Shown here in pieces: positions 6,902 to 14,604 of a stretch of DNA of 17,847 nucleotides (positions within the stretch are counted from its first letter, which is position 1; each line of letters begins with the position of its first letter). Origin of the DNA: SVQP01 sp045660125 (GTDB taxonomy: Bacteria > Bacillota > Clostridia > Oscillospirales > CAG-272). The position numbers were made by a program, and so were the translations under genes. The stretch lies in assembly GCA_045660125.1 (NCBI GenBank), contig JAZRDG010000049.1, positions 1-17,847 on the forward strand, read 5' to 3'. The notes under the pieces are model-generated. The model worked only from the letters and a program-made list of their open reading frames with translations. It did not search any database and was not told where the DNA came from.

Positions 6902-7834
6902 TTATTCAAGACCCATCTGACCCATCAGCTTTTTGTTGAATTCCTCAACCGTGTTGTAGCCCATGCGCTTCTGGCGATTGTTCATAGCCGCGATCTCCAG
7001 GATAATGGCAAGGTTTCTACCGGGCTTGACCGGAATGGTGGTGCAGGGAACCTTGATGCCCAGAATATCAACCTTTTGCTCGTCCAGACCCAGGCGGTCG
7101 TACATCTTGCCCTGTACCCAAGGCTCAAGGTTGATAACGAGGTCGATCTTCTCGGTCTCCTTGACCGCACCCATACCGAACAGGCGGCGGATATCCACAA
7201 TACCGATGCCGCGCAGCTCCACGTAGTGGCGAATGATCTCGGGAGCCGTACCAACCAGCGTTTTAGCGGATACGCGCTTGATCTCCACCGCGTCGTCCGC
7301 GATCAGTCTGTGACCTCTCTTGACAAGCTCAATAGCGGTCTCACTCTTACCGACGCCACTGTCACCCAGCAGCAAAATACCCTCGCCGTAAACCTCGACC
7401 AGAACGCCGTGGCGCGTAATACGGGGCGCCAAGTGCTGGTTGAGCGAGGCGATCAGCGCAGCCATGATCGGGCTGGTCTGCTCCTGCGTACGCAGCACGG
7501 GAACGCCCGAGGTCTTTGCCTGATGCAGCATTTCGGGGAATGCCTCGTTGCCGGAGGTGATCAGCACGGCTACGGGCAGCGCCTTGATAAAATCGACCAA
7601 GGTGCGCTCGCGTACCTCTGCGGGCAGCTCTTTTAAGTATTTGTGCTCGGCGTTGCCGATGATCTGTATTCTGTCACGGTCAAAAATACCGTAAAAGCCT
7701 GCAAGTGCAAGACCGGGGCGCGAGACCTCGGGGGTGCGCACAAGCACGGTTTCGTAATCCTCGGGCACGTACAGCTGTTCAAATGAAAATTCCTTTTCCA
7801 GTTGCGAAAGGGGAATGGTATAAATTTCTTCCAT
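6902..7834 (-). CDS. hprK: HPr kinase/phosphorylase
   Basis: A 310-residue protein of normal family length. The C-terminal catalytic domain has the Walker A loop GDSGVGKSE (157-165), the ADDAVEI strand that follows it (179-185), the HprK signature region ELRGIGIVDIRRLFGMGAV (206-224) and the C-terminal VKPGRNLAIILEIAAMN (269-285). The N-terminal domain matches the usual HprK fold with ITSGNEAFPEML near residues 92-103. The bifunctional enzyme phosphorylates and dephosphorylates Ser46 of HPr, setting carbon catabolite control in Firmicutes. The start is supported by AAAGGAG before the ATG at 7834. It is transcribed alone, from a promoter near 7866-7894 to a terminator at 6827-6854, divergent from the lipoprotein gene on the other side. 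Confidence 0.97.
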   Translation of the reverse strand: MEEIYTIPLSQLEKEFSFEQLYVPEDYETVLVRTPEVSRPGLALAGFYGIFDRDRIQIIGNAEHKYLKELPAEVRERTLVDFIKALPVAVLITSGNEAFPEMLHQAKTSGVPVLRTQEQTSPIMAALIASLNQHLAPRITRHGVLVEVYGEGILLLGDSGVGKSETAIELVKRGHRLIADDAVEIKRVSAKTLVGTAPEIIRHYVELRGIGIVDIRRLFGMGAVKETEKIDLVINLEPWVQGKMYDRLGLDEQKVDILGIKVPCTTIPVKPGRNLAIILEIAAMNNRQKRMGYNTVEEFNKKLMGQMGLE

Positions 7835-7865
7835 ATCGTCGCTCCTTTGCGTTGTTATCTCCTAC

Positions 7866-7894
7866 ATTATAGCACGGAAATGCGAATTTGAAAA
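7866..7894 (-). promoter_or_regulatory. Predicted hprK promoter
   Basis: Minus-strand TATAAT (7871-7866) with TTTTCA (7894-7889) 17 nt upstream, 4 of 6 matches to the -35 consensus. It leaves a leader of about 25 nt before the hprK start. Confidence 0.7.
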
Positions 7895-7897
7895 GTC

Positions 7898-7923
7898 TTT
7901 TTTTGCATAAGCGTGCAAAAAAA
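7898..7923. repeat. Inverted repeat in the hprK/lipoprotein divergent region
   Basis: TTTTTTTGCA and TGCAAAAAAA form a 10-bp perfect inverted repeat with a 6-nt centre (TAAGCG), placed between the two divergent promoters. An A/T-rich palindrome here could bind a regulator of both genes. It is not a convincing terminator because both flanking genes point away from it. Confidence 0.5.
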
Positions 7924-7958
7924 TGCGAGATATTCACAGCCATGTCATAATAGGGGTG

Positions 7959-7964
7959 TATAAT
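7959..7964 (+). promoter_or_regulatory. Possible -10 box for the PPIase lipoprotein gene
   Basis: A TATAAT preceded by GTG sits about 40 nt before the start codon at 8005. No good -35 box lies at the right distance (TTCACA is 20 nt upstream), so the promoter may be weak or assisted. Confidence 0.45.
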
Positions 7965-8004
7965 TAACGTGAAATGATATGCCTATAAGGCTTTCGGAGG
8001 AATT

Positions 8005-9078
8005 ATGAAGCAAAAAAACAAACTCTTGCGCACGCTTGCGTGTGCCATGGCGCTGCTGATGCTTGCGCTGGCGCTTTGCTCTTGCTCGGATGAGATCAAG
8101 CCCGTGGAGAGCAGCGAGCAGGAAATGCGCGTGGTGGGCAAGTGCGATGAATACGATATTTATTACGAGGAGCTGCGCTTTGTTACCAATACCTACAAGG
8201 CTCAGCTGGAGCAGAAATACGGCAAGGGTATCTGGGACGATGCGCGCACCGCTGAGAAATACCGCGGCGAGCTTGAGCAGCTTGTCATGGAAAATCTCAA
8301 GGCAAATTACGCCATTCTGACCGGATGCAAGAATTTGATGGTCAATACCAACGACAAGGAAATTGACGAGTACGTGCAGGAGCAGATCGAGCTGCTGGTC
8401 AATCAAAGCACGGCAGAGGGCGGCTTTGGCGGCGACTTTGACGCATACCTGCAGTGGCTTGCGGACAACGGCTTGACCGACCACTATCTGCGCTTCGTTT
8501 ACCGTGCAAGCTATCTGGAGTCCGCTATGTACTACGCATTGGTGGACGGCGGCATTTTCGAGTACGGTGAGAAAAATTTCTCGGAGTATCTGGATTACGT
8601 GCTTGCAGGCGAGGAATACGCCAGAACCATTCACGTCTATATTCCCGTTGAGGATGAGAGCAAGAGGGATTCGTATTACGATACCGCCAAGGCGATCGCG
8701 GACGAGCTGGCTGAATGCACCGATGACGACGAGAGATATTCGCTGATGTGCCAGCACATCGGCTCTGCAGTAAACAAGGACCTGACCATTACCCAGGCAG
8801 GCTACTATTTTACGTACAACGAAATGGGCGAGGAGTATGAGAATGCTGCCTTTGCGCTTGACGAGTACGAGGTAAGCGGCGTTGTGGAATATAGCGGCGG
8901 TTATTACGTGATCATGCGTATGCCCATTGAGGAGCTGCACGTGCTGATGTACGGCGAGCAGCTGCTGCAGTATTACCAGTCCGCAAAGATGGGTGAGTAC
9001 CAGGACGGCATTAAGGAAAACATGACGGTTGAGCTCAACGAGTATGGCAAGAGCTTGGATCTGACAAATTTGGATTGA
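8005..9078 (+). CDS. Parvulin-like peptidyl-prolyl isomerase lipoprotein (PrsA/SurA type)
   Basis: A 357-residue protein with a basic N-terminus, a hydrophobic core (residues 8-24) and a lipobox ending LCSC, making Cys27 the probable lipidated residue. A SurA_N-like helical region follows. The segment from about residue 208 resembles a parvulin domain: ARTIHVYIP, then AGYYFTYNEMGEEYENAAFALDEYEVSGV and a terminal GGYYVIMRMP strand. Such extracytoplasmic foldases help exported proteins fold at the membrane surface. GGAGG lies 5 nt before the ATG. The next gene starts 17 nt downstream in the same direction. The isomerase active site has drifted from canonical parvulins, so it may act mainly as a chaperone. 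Confidence 0.75.
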   Translation: MKQKNKLLRTLACAMALLMLALALCSCSDEIKPVESSEQEMRVVGKCDEYDIYYEELRFVTNTYKAQLEQKYGKGIWDDARTAEKYRGELEQLVMENLKANYAILTGCKNLMVNTNDKEIDEYVQEQIELLVNQSTAEGGFGGDFDAYLQWLADNGLTDHYLRFVYRASYLESAMYYALVDGGIFEYGEKNFSEYLDYVLAGEEYARTIHVYIPVEDESKRDSYYDTAKAIADELAECTDDDERYSLMCQHIGSAVNKDLTITQAGYYFTYNEMGEEYENAAFALDEYEVSGVVEYSGGYYVIMRMPIEELHVLMYGEQLLQYYQSAKMGEYQDGIKENMTVELNEYGKSLDLTNLD

Positions 9079-9095
9079 TAAAAAAGAGGTAAGGT

Positions 9096-10061
9096 ATGGC
9101 AAAGCGACGCGTGCGCGTGGGCAAAAGAAGGAACGCATGGGTCAAGTGGGTGATCGCAATGGGTATTGCGCTCCTGCTTGGCGTGACCTTTGCTGTCAGC
9201 GTGGGCGTGGGCAATTGGCTTTTGCGCACTGCCGAGCGGTATCCCGCAGGCGAGCAGCAAGCCACCGCTCCCGAGGTGCCCGAGGCAGAGATCATACCCG
9301 TTTGGGTGCCCCCCATCAAGGCACACGCATACAAGATCGGTGACCGCTACAGCAGCTACGTGTACGCGGGCATTACGCAGCTTTGCGCACCCTTGCGTAC
9401 CGCGGACGGCGCACTTGCCTTTGAGTCAGCCGTGTGCGAGCGCGCAGGCTGGGAGCAGGGCGGCAGCGTGGATCTTGTTACCAACGTGGACAATCTGCAC
9501 CATAACAACCTGTACCTGAGCGCATATATCCCGATCGGCGGCTTTGCCGAGCAGGATGCCGCCTTGCGTGAGCTGACGCTGTCTTACGAGGCTGCGCTGA
9601 TCTCTGAGGCTGCAGCGGCAGGCGTGGATGAGATCTTTCTTTGTAATCTTGCCCCCACGCAAGCCAATATCGTGGAGGTAACGCAGTATTTGCGCCGCGT
9701 CAAGGCGCTGGCAGGGGATTGCGCGATCGGCGTGCTGATCGATCCCGAGGTGCTGCTTGCTACCAGATACGACGCTTATACCGCAGCGCAGCTGCTTACG
9801 GTGTGTGACTTTTTGGTGCTGGATCTGCGCGGCTTGTCCTTGGACGTGACCGTGACCGAGCCAGAAACCGGGACGGGAATCGAAACCGAAACCGAGACCG
9901 AGCAGCAGAGCTTGACCGTGAAGTACGTCATGGAAAACATGCAGTATGACCTGACGCGCTACTCTCCGCGCCTTGCTTTGGACGGTGAGCAGATCGACGC
10001 GCTGGACTACGTGATTGCCAAAGGATACGGCAACTGGGTGATCATGGAAGGCAAGCAGTAA
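9096..10061 (+). CDS. Membrane-anchored protein of unknown function
   Basis: 321 residues that I do not recognise with certainty. The N-terminus is highly basic (MAKRRVRVGKRRNAW) followed by one transmembrane segment (~16-42), so the rest should be outside the membrane. The outer part has alternating strand and helix elements such as LYLSAYIPIGGF, ISEAAAAGVDEIFL and CDFLVLDLRG. This pattern suggests a TIM-barrel fold like glycoside-hydrolase-related domains of Firmicutes, but no catalytic pair is evident. A low-complexity insert of Glu/Thr repeats (GTGIETETETE) is encoded near 9870-9905. It follows the foldase lipoprotein by 17 nt with a GAGG ribosome site and is closed by a terminator, so the two genes form one envelope-associated unit. 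Confidence 0.7.
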   Translation: MAKRRVRVGKRRNAWVKWVIAMGIALLLGVTFAVSVGVGNWLLRTAERYPAGEQQATAPEVPEAEIIPVWVPPIKAHAYKIGDRYSSYVYAGITQLCAPLRTADGALAFESAVCERAGWEQGGSVDLVTNVDNLHHNNLYLSAYIPIGGFAEQDAALRELTLSYEAALISEAAAAGVDEIFLCNLAPTQANIVEVTQYLRRVKALAGDCAIGVLIDPEVLLATRYDAYTAAQLLTVCDFLVLDLRGLSLDVTVTEPETGTGIETETETEQQSLTVKYVMENMQYDLTRYSPRLALDGEQIDALDYVIAKGYGNWVIMEGKQ

Positions 10062-10086
10062 AAGAAAAATGTGAAAAGCATGATAG

Positions 10087-10111
10087 AAAACCCTTGCGAT
10101 GCAAGGGTTTT
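10087..10111 (+). terminator. Terminator after the membrane-anchored protein
   Basis: AAAACCCTTGC and GCAAGGGTTTT form an 11-bp stem with a GAT loop, followed by CATG and a T run. It lies 25 nt after the stop at 10061 and faces the end of the convergent small-protein operon. Confidence 0.85.
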
Positions 10112-10137
10112 CATGTTTTTTGCGCGCATGTCACCGT

Positions 10138-10470
10138 TTAACCGATAAATAACAATATCGCCAAAAGGGGCAAGAGCTCGGAGGCGCCGTGCCCATCCTT
10201 TTCGCTGCGCGAGAGCAGCAGAATGAGCGAGAGTAGCAATATGTCGTCCGAATGCAAGCCGCCAAAGCCCGAGAACAGAGAGGAGAGCAGTCCGCCCTCC
10301 TCTTTTTTTGCAGCACCGATCGCGCCCGTGGGTGCGGACTGCTGCTCCGCAGGGGCTTGCTCCTCGGGCAGCTCTTGCGCGATCGGCTGCTCTGTAAAGG
10401 CGGTACCGTGGTAGTTTTCGGGCACGAATACTTCTCCTTGAAATTGCTTGCGCGGTGGTTTTACGTACAT
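10138..10470 (-). CDS. Small protein with hydrophobic C-terminus, unknown function (third gene of operon)
   Basis: 110 residues starting MYVKPPRKQF, with GGAGGG shortly before the ATG. The middle is Ala/Glu/Gln/Pro-rich (EEQAPAEQQSAP). A glycine-rich patch (GLLSSLFSGFGGLHSDD) leads to two short hydrophobic runs, ILLLSLILLLSRS and LLPLLAILLFIG, which could be membrane-inserted. I recognise no enzyme motif. It is the last of three small co-directional genes, 11 nt after its neighbour. The SDDILLL-type hydrophobic tail is reminiscent of small sporulation or envelope-associated proteins of Clostridia, but that is a loose impression. Confidence 0.7.
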   Translation of the reverse strand: MYVKPPRKQFQGEVFVPENYHGTAFTEQPIAQELPEEQAPAEQQSAPTGAIGAAKKEEGGLLSSLFSGFGGLHSDDILLLSLILLLSRSEKDGHGASELLPLLAILLFIG

Positions 10471-10481
10471 ATAGCCCTCCT

Positions 10482-10811
10482 TTACCGTATTTGCCGCATG
10501 ACCTCACCCAAGCGGCATAGCGTGATCAGCTTGTCAATGGCGTCGCACCGCTGCGGGCTCATGTAGGGCTTGAGCGCCAGCAAAAGCGCGGTTTTTTCGT
10601 CCTTTTTGCCGCCCTTCGCGCCCATCATGGGGCCAAGAGCCCCCATCAGTGCGGGCAGCTTTGCCATCAGATCGGGCGGCAGCGCACCCAGCAGCGAGCC
10701 CCCTGCGGGCAGGGCTGCGCCCTCGTCGCCGTCGCCCACGGAGTCGTTTGCCGCTGCCTGTACCTCGGGGTCTTCCAAAAGGCGACTGAGCGTGTCCGTT
10801 CCGTCACTCAT
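10482..10811 (-). CDS. Small protein of unknown function (second gene of operon)
   Basis: 109 residues from the ATG at 10811 (MSDGTDTLSRLLEDPEVQ). That start overlaps the end of the upstream gene by 8 nt, a normal coupled arrangement; the longer frame up to 10943 lies inside the upstream gene and is not credible. The middle is Gly/Ala/Leu/Met-rich (LMAKLPALMGALGPMMGAKGG). The C-terminus LLALKPYMSPQRCDAIDKL reads as an amphipathic helical pair seen in short Firmicute proteins of unknown role. No catalytic motif is visible. Co-transcription with both neighbours is clear. Confidence 0.7.
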   Translation of the reverse strand: MSDGTDTLSRLLEDPEVQAAANDSVGDGDEGAALPAGGSLLGALPPDLMAKLPALMGALGPMMGAKGGKKDEKTALLLALKPYMSPQRCDAIDKLITLCRLGEVMRQIR

Positions 10812-11040
10812 GCTGTCCGCCGTCCTTTTTGAGCCTTGATAGCTGCTCGCCGGCTCGCTTGAGATCCTCGTCGGTTGCCATGGAAAGCGCTGCGCGCAAA
10901 GCGGCAATGTTGGAGGTGTTGAACTGAATGAGCGCGGGATCAATGCCTGCCTCTGCGGTCAGCTTTTTGATCACCAATGCCAGTTGCTTATCGTTGAGTG
11001 CCAGCAATTTGTCTACTGCGTTTCTGTCAAGTGTCATCAT
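10804..11040 (-). CDS. Small helical protein of unknown function (first gene of operon)
   Basis: 78 residues from the ATG at 11040 (or 77 from the adjacent ATG at 11037), preceded by AAAGGAGC. The sequence (MMTLDRNAVDKLLALNDKQL) is rich in Leu, Ala and charged residues and should be almost entirely alpha-helical. The frame could extend to 11115, but the extension crosses the promoter-like region and lacks a ribosome site. It overlaps the next gene by 8 nt. Function unknown. Confidence 0.7.
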   Translation of the reverse strand: MMTLDRNAVDKLLALNDKQLALVIKKLTAEAGIDPALIQFNTSNIAALRAALSMATDEDLKRAGEQLSRLKKDGGQHE

Positions 11041-11071
11041 GATGCTCCTTTCGCGTACCTGTATTCGTTTA

Positions 11072-11100
11072 TATGGTATGATGTGAGCAAAAAAACTGTG
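11072..11100 (-). promoter_or_regulatory. Sigma-K-like promoter of the small-protein operon
   Basis: On the minus strand CACA (11100-11097) lies exactly 16 nt before CATACCATA (11080-11072). This matches the mother-cell sigma-K pattern (mACm, 16 nt, CATAnnnTA) known from Bacillus; the -10 also partly fits sigma-E. No sigma-A promoter of comparable quality is seen. The match is short and could be chance. Confidence 0.4.
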
Positions 11101-11108
11101 AAAAAAGG

Positions 11109-11138
11109 TAGACAAGACGCAAAGGTTTGTGATATAAT
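11109..11138 (+). promoter_or_regulatory. Predicted sigma-A promoter of the lipid kinase gene
   Basis: TAGACA (11109-11114, 5 of 6 matches), an 18-nt spacer and a perfect TATAAT (11133-11138), about 45 nt before the start codon at 11183. Confidence 0.75.
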
Positions 11139-11182
11139 AAACTGATAGACTGTCACGATTTTATGGAAAGGGAAAAAACGGT

Positions 11183-12142
11183 ATGATCAAATACGTTTTT
11201 ATACTCAACCCAATTGCCGGTAAGGGCTCAAAGCAAGCAGGGCTTGACGCACGCATTGCGCAAGTCTGCCAGGACCGCGGCGTGGACTTTGAGATCCACC
11301 GCACGAGTGCGCGCGGTGAAGCCACCGATTTTGTGCGCGCGCTTTGCCAGCGTTACCCCGATACGCAGCTGTACTTTTACGCCTGCGGCGGTGACGGCAC
11401 GCTCTCCGAGGTCGTCAACGGCGCGTACGGGTATGCAAATGCCGCAGTGGGTGTTATTCCCGTGGGCACGGGCAATGATTTCGTGCGTAATTTTGAAAAC
11501 AAAGAGGCATTTTTGGATATAGAGGCGCAGCTGGATGGCAAGGTGCAGACCGTGGATCTGCTCCGCTATAACGATCAGCTTTGCGTCAACATGATCAACA
11601 TCGGCTTTGATTGCGAGGTGGTCAAGCTGACCGCCAAGCTCAAGGAGAAAAAGCTGCTGTCGGCTGATATGGGCTACATAGCGGGCTTGGTGCTGACCCT
11701 GATCCGCAAGCCGGGCGTGACTGCTTGGATATCTGTGGACGGCGGCGAGGCACAGCACCGCAAAATGCTGCTGACCTCCGTGGCAAACGGCGAATGGTGC
11801 GGCGGCGGATTCCATTCCTCGCCCCTTGCTTTGCTGGGTGACGGCGTGCTGGATATGCTGATGATCAAAAACGTCACGCGCGTCCGTTTTGTTTCCTTGG
11901 TCAAGGCGTATAAGAGCGGCAGCTTTGTGGACGATGCGTCAGCAAGACGCTTTATCGATTACGTCAAGGGTCGCACGGTGCGCTATACCTTTGACGGTAT
12001 GCAAAGCATCTGCGTGGACGGCGAGGTGGTCGAGGCTACCGAGCTGGAGATCAGCGTGGCGGGAAATGCGCTGTGCCTGATCGTGCCCGAGGGCGCTGCA
12101 TATCTGCCCAAGGCTGAGCCTATGCCTGCAGGGGCTTGCTGA
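11183..12142 (+). CDS. YegS/BmrU/DagK-family lipid kinase
   Basis: 319 residues, standard for the family. The N-terminal diacylglycerol-kinase catalytic domain shows ILNPIAGKG (8-16), the nucleotide-binding CGGDGTLSEVVNG near residues 69-81 and VIPVGTGNDFVRN. The C-terminal beta-sandwich includes NMINIGFDCEVV and ANGEWCGGGFHSSP, followed by DGVLDMLMI. Such soluble kinases phosphorylate diacylglycerol or related lipids at the inner membrane face, recycling lipid from cell-wall polymer synthesis. GGAAAGGG lies 10 nt before the ATG. The phosphoesterase gene begins two bases after the stop. The exact lipid substrate cannot be read from the sequence. Confidence 0.93.
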   Translation: MIKYVFILNPIAGKGSKQAGLDARIAQVCQDRGVDFEIHRTSARGEATDFVRALCQRYPDTQLYFYACGGDGTLSEVVNGAYGYANAAVGVIPVGTGNDFVRNFENKEAFLDIEAQLDGKVQTVDLLRYNDQLCVNMINIGFDCEVVKLTAKLKEKKLLSADMGYIAGLVLTLIRKPGVTAWISVDGGEAQHRKMLLTSVANGEWCGGGFHSSPLALLGDGVLDMLMIKNVTRVRFVSLVKAYKSGSFVDDASARRFIDYVKGRTVRYTFDGMQSICVDGEVVEATELEISVAGNALCLIVPEGAAYLPKAEPMPAGAC

Positions 12143-12143
12143 G

Positions 12144-12656
12144 ATGGAGTATTTGGTACTGTCCGATTCCCACGGCAAAGCCGAGAACGTAGATCGCGCC
12201 GTCGAGCTGCAGCTGCGCAGACCCGATGCCGTGCTGTTTCTGGGCGACGGCTTGCGGGACTTGCGCGTGCTGGAATATCAGGATTTCAGCGTGCGCTGCG
12301 TGCGTGGCAACTGTGATTTTTACACCCAATTTGAAGGACAGAGCGCACCCGAGCACGCGCTCTTGGAGGTGGGGGCGTATCGCATTCTCATGATGCACGG
12401 GCATACCCACGGTGTCAAGGGCGGCATGGAGCGCGCCTGCGCGTTTGCCGCACAGGCAAGGGCGGACGTGCTTTTGTACGGGCACACGCATATACAAAGG
12501 CAGCAATGGTTTGACGCGGGCGAGCGATTTGGCGCAGAGGTGCTGGAAAAGCCGCTGCTTGTGTGCAATCCCGGGGCGCTGCAGGATGGCAATTTCGGCA
12601 CGCTGACGCTGGGAAATCAGGGCATCCTGTTCGGCTTTGGCAGATTGAAGGGATAA
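12144..12656 (+). CDS. YfcE/MJ0936-family metallophosphoesterase
   Basis: 170 residues containing the full calcineurin-like metal ligand set: DSH (Asp8, His10), GDG (Asp35), RGNCD (Asn56), MMHGHTHG (His85) and YGHTHIQ (His114, His116). The short YfcE class hydrolyses phosphodiesters or phosphomonoesters with Mn2+-type metals; physiological substrates are mostly unknown. The start codon is one base past the TGA of the lipid kinase gene (TGAGATG), so translation is likely coupled to it. The gene ends just before a hairpin shared with the convergent spoVG gene. Confidence 0.92.
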   Translation: MEYLVLSDSHGKAENVDRAVELQLRRPDAVLFLGDGLRDLRVLEYQDFSVRCVRGNCDFYTQFEGQSAPEHALLEVGAYRILMMHGHTHGVKGGMERACAFAAQARADVLLYGHTHIQRQQWFDAGERFGAEVLEKPLLVCNPGALQDGNFGTLTLGNQGILFGFGRLKG

Positions 12657-12660
12657 AAAA

Positions 12661-12683
12661 AGAACCCCCGTTTCGGGAGTTCT
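12661..12683 (-). terminator. Terminator of spoVG, probably bidirectional
   Basis: AGAACCCCCG and CGGGAGTTCT form a 10-bp stem (one mismatch) with a TTT loop. On the minus strand seven T residues follow, making it a good terminator for spoVG. On the plus strand it would stop the phosphoesterase message less efficiently. Confidence 0.85.
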
Positions 12684-12702
12684 TCTCCGGTTTAAGACTT
12701 TC

Positions 12703-12999
12703 TTATACCGTAGCAGGCTCTTGATCGGCAGCCAGAGCTGCAAGCTCAACTTCCTTCTGATACGCTACGATCACAGCATCCTCCAGCTCAGCGCGGAACT
12801 GCGCGTTGATGGGGTGAGCAATGTCTCTGTAGGTTTCATCGGGGTTCTTGCGACTGGGCATTACGATAAAGTACTTGTCGCGTGCATAGATGACTTTGAT
12901 GTCATGGACAGCCAGCTGATGGTCGAAGGTGATGGAAACAATGGCTTTCATGGGGCCGTCATCAAAAAGTTTTCTGATTTTGATATCTGTGATCTGCAT
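12703..12999 (-). CDS. spoVG: Septation/sporulation regulator SpoVG
   Basis: 98 residues starting MQITDIKIRKLFDDGPMKAI, with the family-defining YFIVMPSRKNPDETYRDIAH and the NAQFRAELEDAVIVAYQ helix at the C-terminal side. SpoVG is a small nucleic-acid-binding protein affecting sporulation, septation and virulence genes in Firmicutes. The ATG at 12999 has GGAGG 8 nt upstream. An in-frame ATG at 13017 would add a short extension not usual in the family. The gene is alone, between its own promoter and terminator, and divergent from murC. Confidence 0.96.
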   Translation of the reverse strand: MQITDIKIRKLFDDGPMKAIVSITFDHQLAVHDIKVIYARDKYFIVMPSRKNPDETYRDIAHPINAQFRAELEDAVIVAYQKEVELAALAADQEPATV

Positions 13000-13050
13000 A
13001 ATCCGGTCCTCCGTATTCATAAAGATAAGCTTGTATAGCAGTACAAAGCA

Positions 13051-13081
13051 ATTATACAACCGCTATGTGATGCTTATTCAA
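13051..13081 (-). promoter_or_regulatory. Predicted spoVG promoter
   Basis: Minus-strand TATAAT (13056-13051) with TTGAAT (13081-13076) 19 nt upstream. The spacer is long, so the -35 match may be incidental, but the -10 is perfect and well placed. Confidence 0.55.
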
Positions 13082-13175
13082 ACGTAATCGGTATTTTATG
13101 TGAATATCGGTTCACAGGGTAAAAAAACTGTTACAAATATACATACATTTTGTGAACACAAGATAAGGAGAAAGT

Positions 13176-14576
13176 ATGGCAACTCCCAATACGCATTACG
13201 GTGCAGCCGCCATTGCACAAATGCTGGACGGCGCAAAGCATATCCATTTTATTGGTGTGGGCGGTGTGATGATGTCCTCGCTGGCATTGATCACGCGCGA
13301 GCGCGGATACGTTGTCAGCGGCACTGACCGCACGTGTACCGCAGTGACAGAGGCGCTTCAGGAGAGCGGCATTCTGGTGCATTACGAGCATAGTGCCGAA
13401 GCGGCACAGGGCGCGGATATGGTGGTGTATACCGTGGCGATCTCGCCCGAAAATCCCGAATACGCATACGCCAAGGCAGAGGGTATTCCTTGCGTGTCGC
13501 GCGCGGACTATCTTGGCTATATCATGATGGGATACGTGCACCGCGTGGGTATTGCGGGCATGCACGGCAAGAGCACATGTACCTCGATGTGTGCGCAGAT
13601 CTTTGTGGATGCGGGCGTTGACCCCACCGTGCTCTCGGGCGCAACCACGGCTTGCCTTGGCGGCGCGTACCGCATCGGCGGCAAGCAGCATTTTGTGTTC
13701 GAGGCGTGCGAGTATATGGATTCCTTCTTGGATTTCAATCCCAGCATTGCCGTGCTGCTCAACGTGGAGATGGAGCACGTGGATTATTTCAAGAGCATGG
13801 AGCAGATCCGCACCTCGTTTGGCAAGTACGCAGACCTGACGGGCGAGAGCGGCTTTGCCGTGGCAAACTGTGACGATCCCGAGGTCATGGCGTCGCTTGC
13901 GCAGTACGTAGGCGGCACGGTCACGTTTGGTATTGAGAACGAGTACGCGACCTTCCGTGCGGTCAACGTGACCTATGAGGGCGGTTTCCCCGCGTTTGAT
14001 ATTTTGCTGGACGGCGAGCATTTTGCGCACGTCGATCTCAGCGTACCGGGCAGACATAACGTATATAACGCACTGGCAGCTGCCGCAAGCGCGCATTTGT
14101 GCGGACTGAGTGCCGAAGAGATTGCAAGCGGCTTGCACGCCTTTCGCGGTGCGGGCAGACGCATGGAGTATAAGGGCAAGCTCAACGGTGCAGACGTGTA
14201 CGACGATTACGGACATCACCCCACCGAGGTGGACGCTACGCTGCAGGGCATGAGCAAAATGGGCTTTGAGCGCGTTTTTTGCGTGTTCCAGCCGCATACC
14301 TACAGCCGCACCGCGCAGCTGGCAGATCAGTTTGCGGGCGCGTTTGCAAAGGCTGATCGCGTGATCTTGGTGGATATTTACGCCGCAAGAGAAAAGGACA
14401 GCAAGGGCATCAGCTCCGCAAAGCTTGCGTCCAAGGTTGGCGCAAAGGCGACCTATCAGCCCGATCTGCAAAAGGTGGCAGAGCTGCTTTGTGCCGAGGT
14501 TACCGCGCGTGACGCGGTGGTTGTCATGGGCGCGGGCGACGTGTACCGCTTGTTTGATCAGCTACCTCTGCAATAA
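13176..14576 (+). CDS. murC: UDP-N-acetylmuramate--L-alanine ligase
   Basis: 466 residues, the normal MurC length. It shows the Rossmann start HFIGVGGVMMSSLA (24-37), the ATP loop GIAGMHGKST (125-134), EACEYMDSFL (176-185), LNVEMEHVDYF (195-205), PGRHNVYNALAA (291-302), FRGAGRRMEY (323-332), DDYGHHPTE (343-351) and FQPHTYSRT (371-379). The enzyme adds L-Ala to UDP-MurNAc in the cytoplasm, the first peptide step of peptidoglycan synthesis. AAGGAG lies 5 nt before the ATG. It differs from the common consensus at GVGGVMMS (usually GIGGIGMS) and HGKS (usually HGKT), but all key ligands are kept. It is not in a division/cell-wall cluster here; the next gene is an unrelated phosphatase-family gene 28 nt downstream. 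Confidence 0.95.
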   Translation: MATPNTHYGAAAIAQMLDGAKHIHFIGVGGVMMSSLALITRERGYVVSGTDRTCTAVTEALQESGILVHYEHSAEAAQGADMVVYTVAISPENPEYAYAKAEGIPCVSRADYLGYIMMGYVHRVGIAGMHGKSTCTSMCAQIFVDAGVDPTVLSGATTACLGGAYRIGGKQHFVFEACEYMDSFLDFNPSIAVLLNVEMEHVDYFKSMEQIRTSFGKYADLTGESGFAVANCDDPEVMASLAQYVGGTVTFGIENEYATFRAVNVTYEGGFPAFDILLDGEHFAHVDLSVPGRHNVYNALAAAASAHLCGLSAEEIASGLHAFRGAGRRMEYKGKLNGADVYDDYGHHPTEVDATLQGMSKMGFERVFCVFQPHTYSRTAQLADQFAGAFAKADRVILVDIYAAREKDSKGISSAKLASKVGAKATYQPDLQKVAELLCAEVTARDAVVVMGAGDVYRLFDQLPLQ

Positions 14577-14604
14577 ATCTGCGATAAAATAAAGGAGCGT
14601 CAAA

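Noticed and set aside
7945..9138. A 397-codon minus-strand open frame opposite the foldase lipoprotein
   Set aside because: The plus-strand gene has a signal peptide, ribosome site and domain; the minus frame has none.
13131..14471. A 446-codon minus-strand open frame opposite murC
   Set aside because: Composition is rich in His/Cys/Arg with no domain; murC on the other strand is certain.
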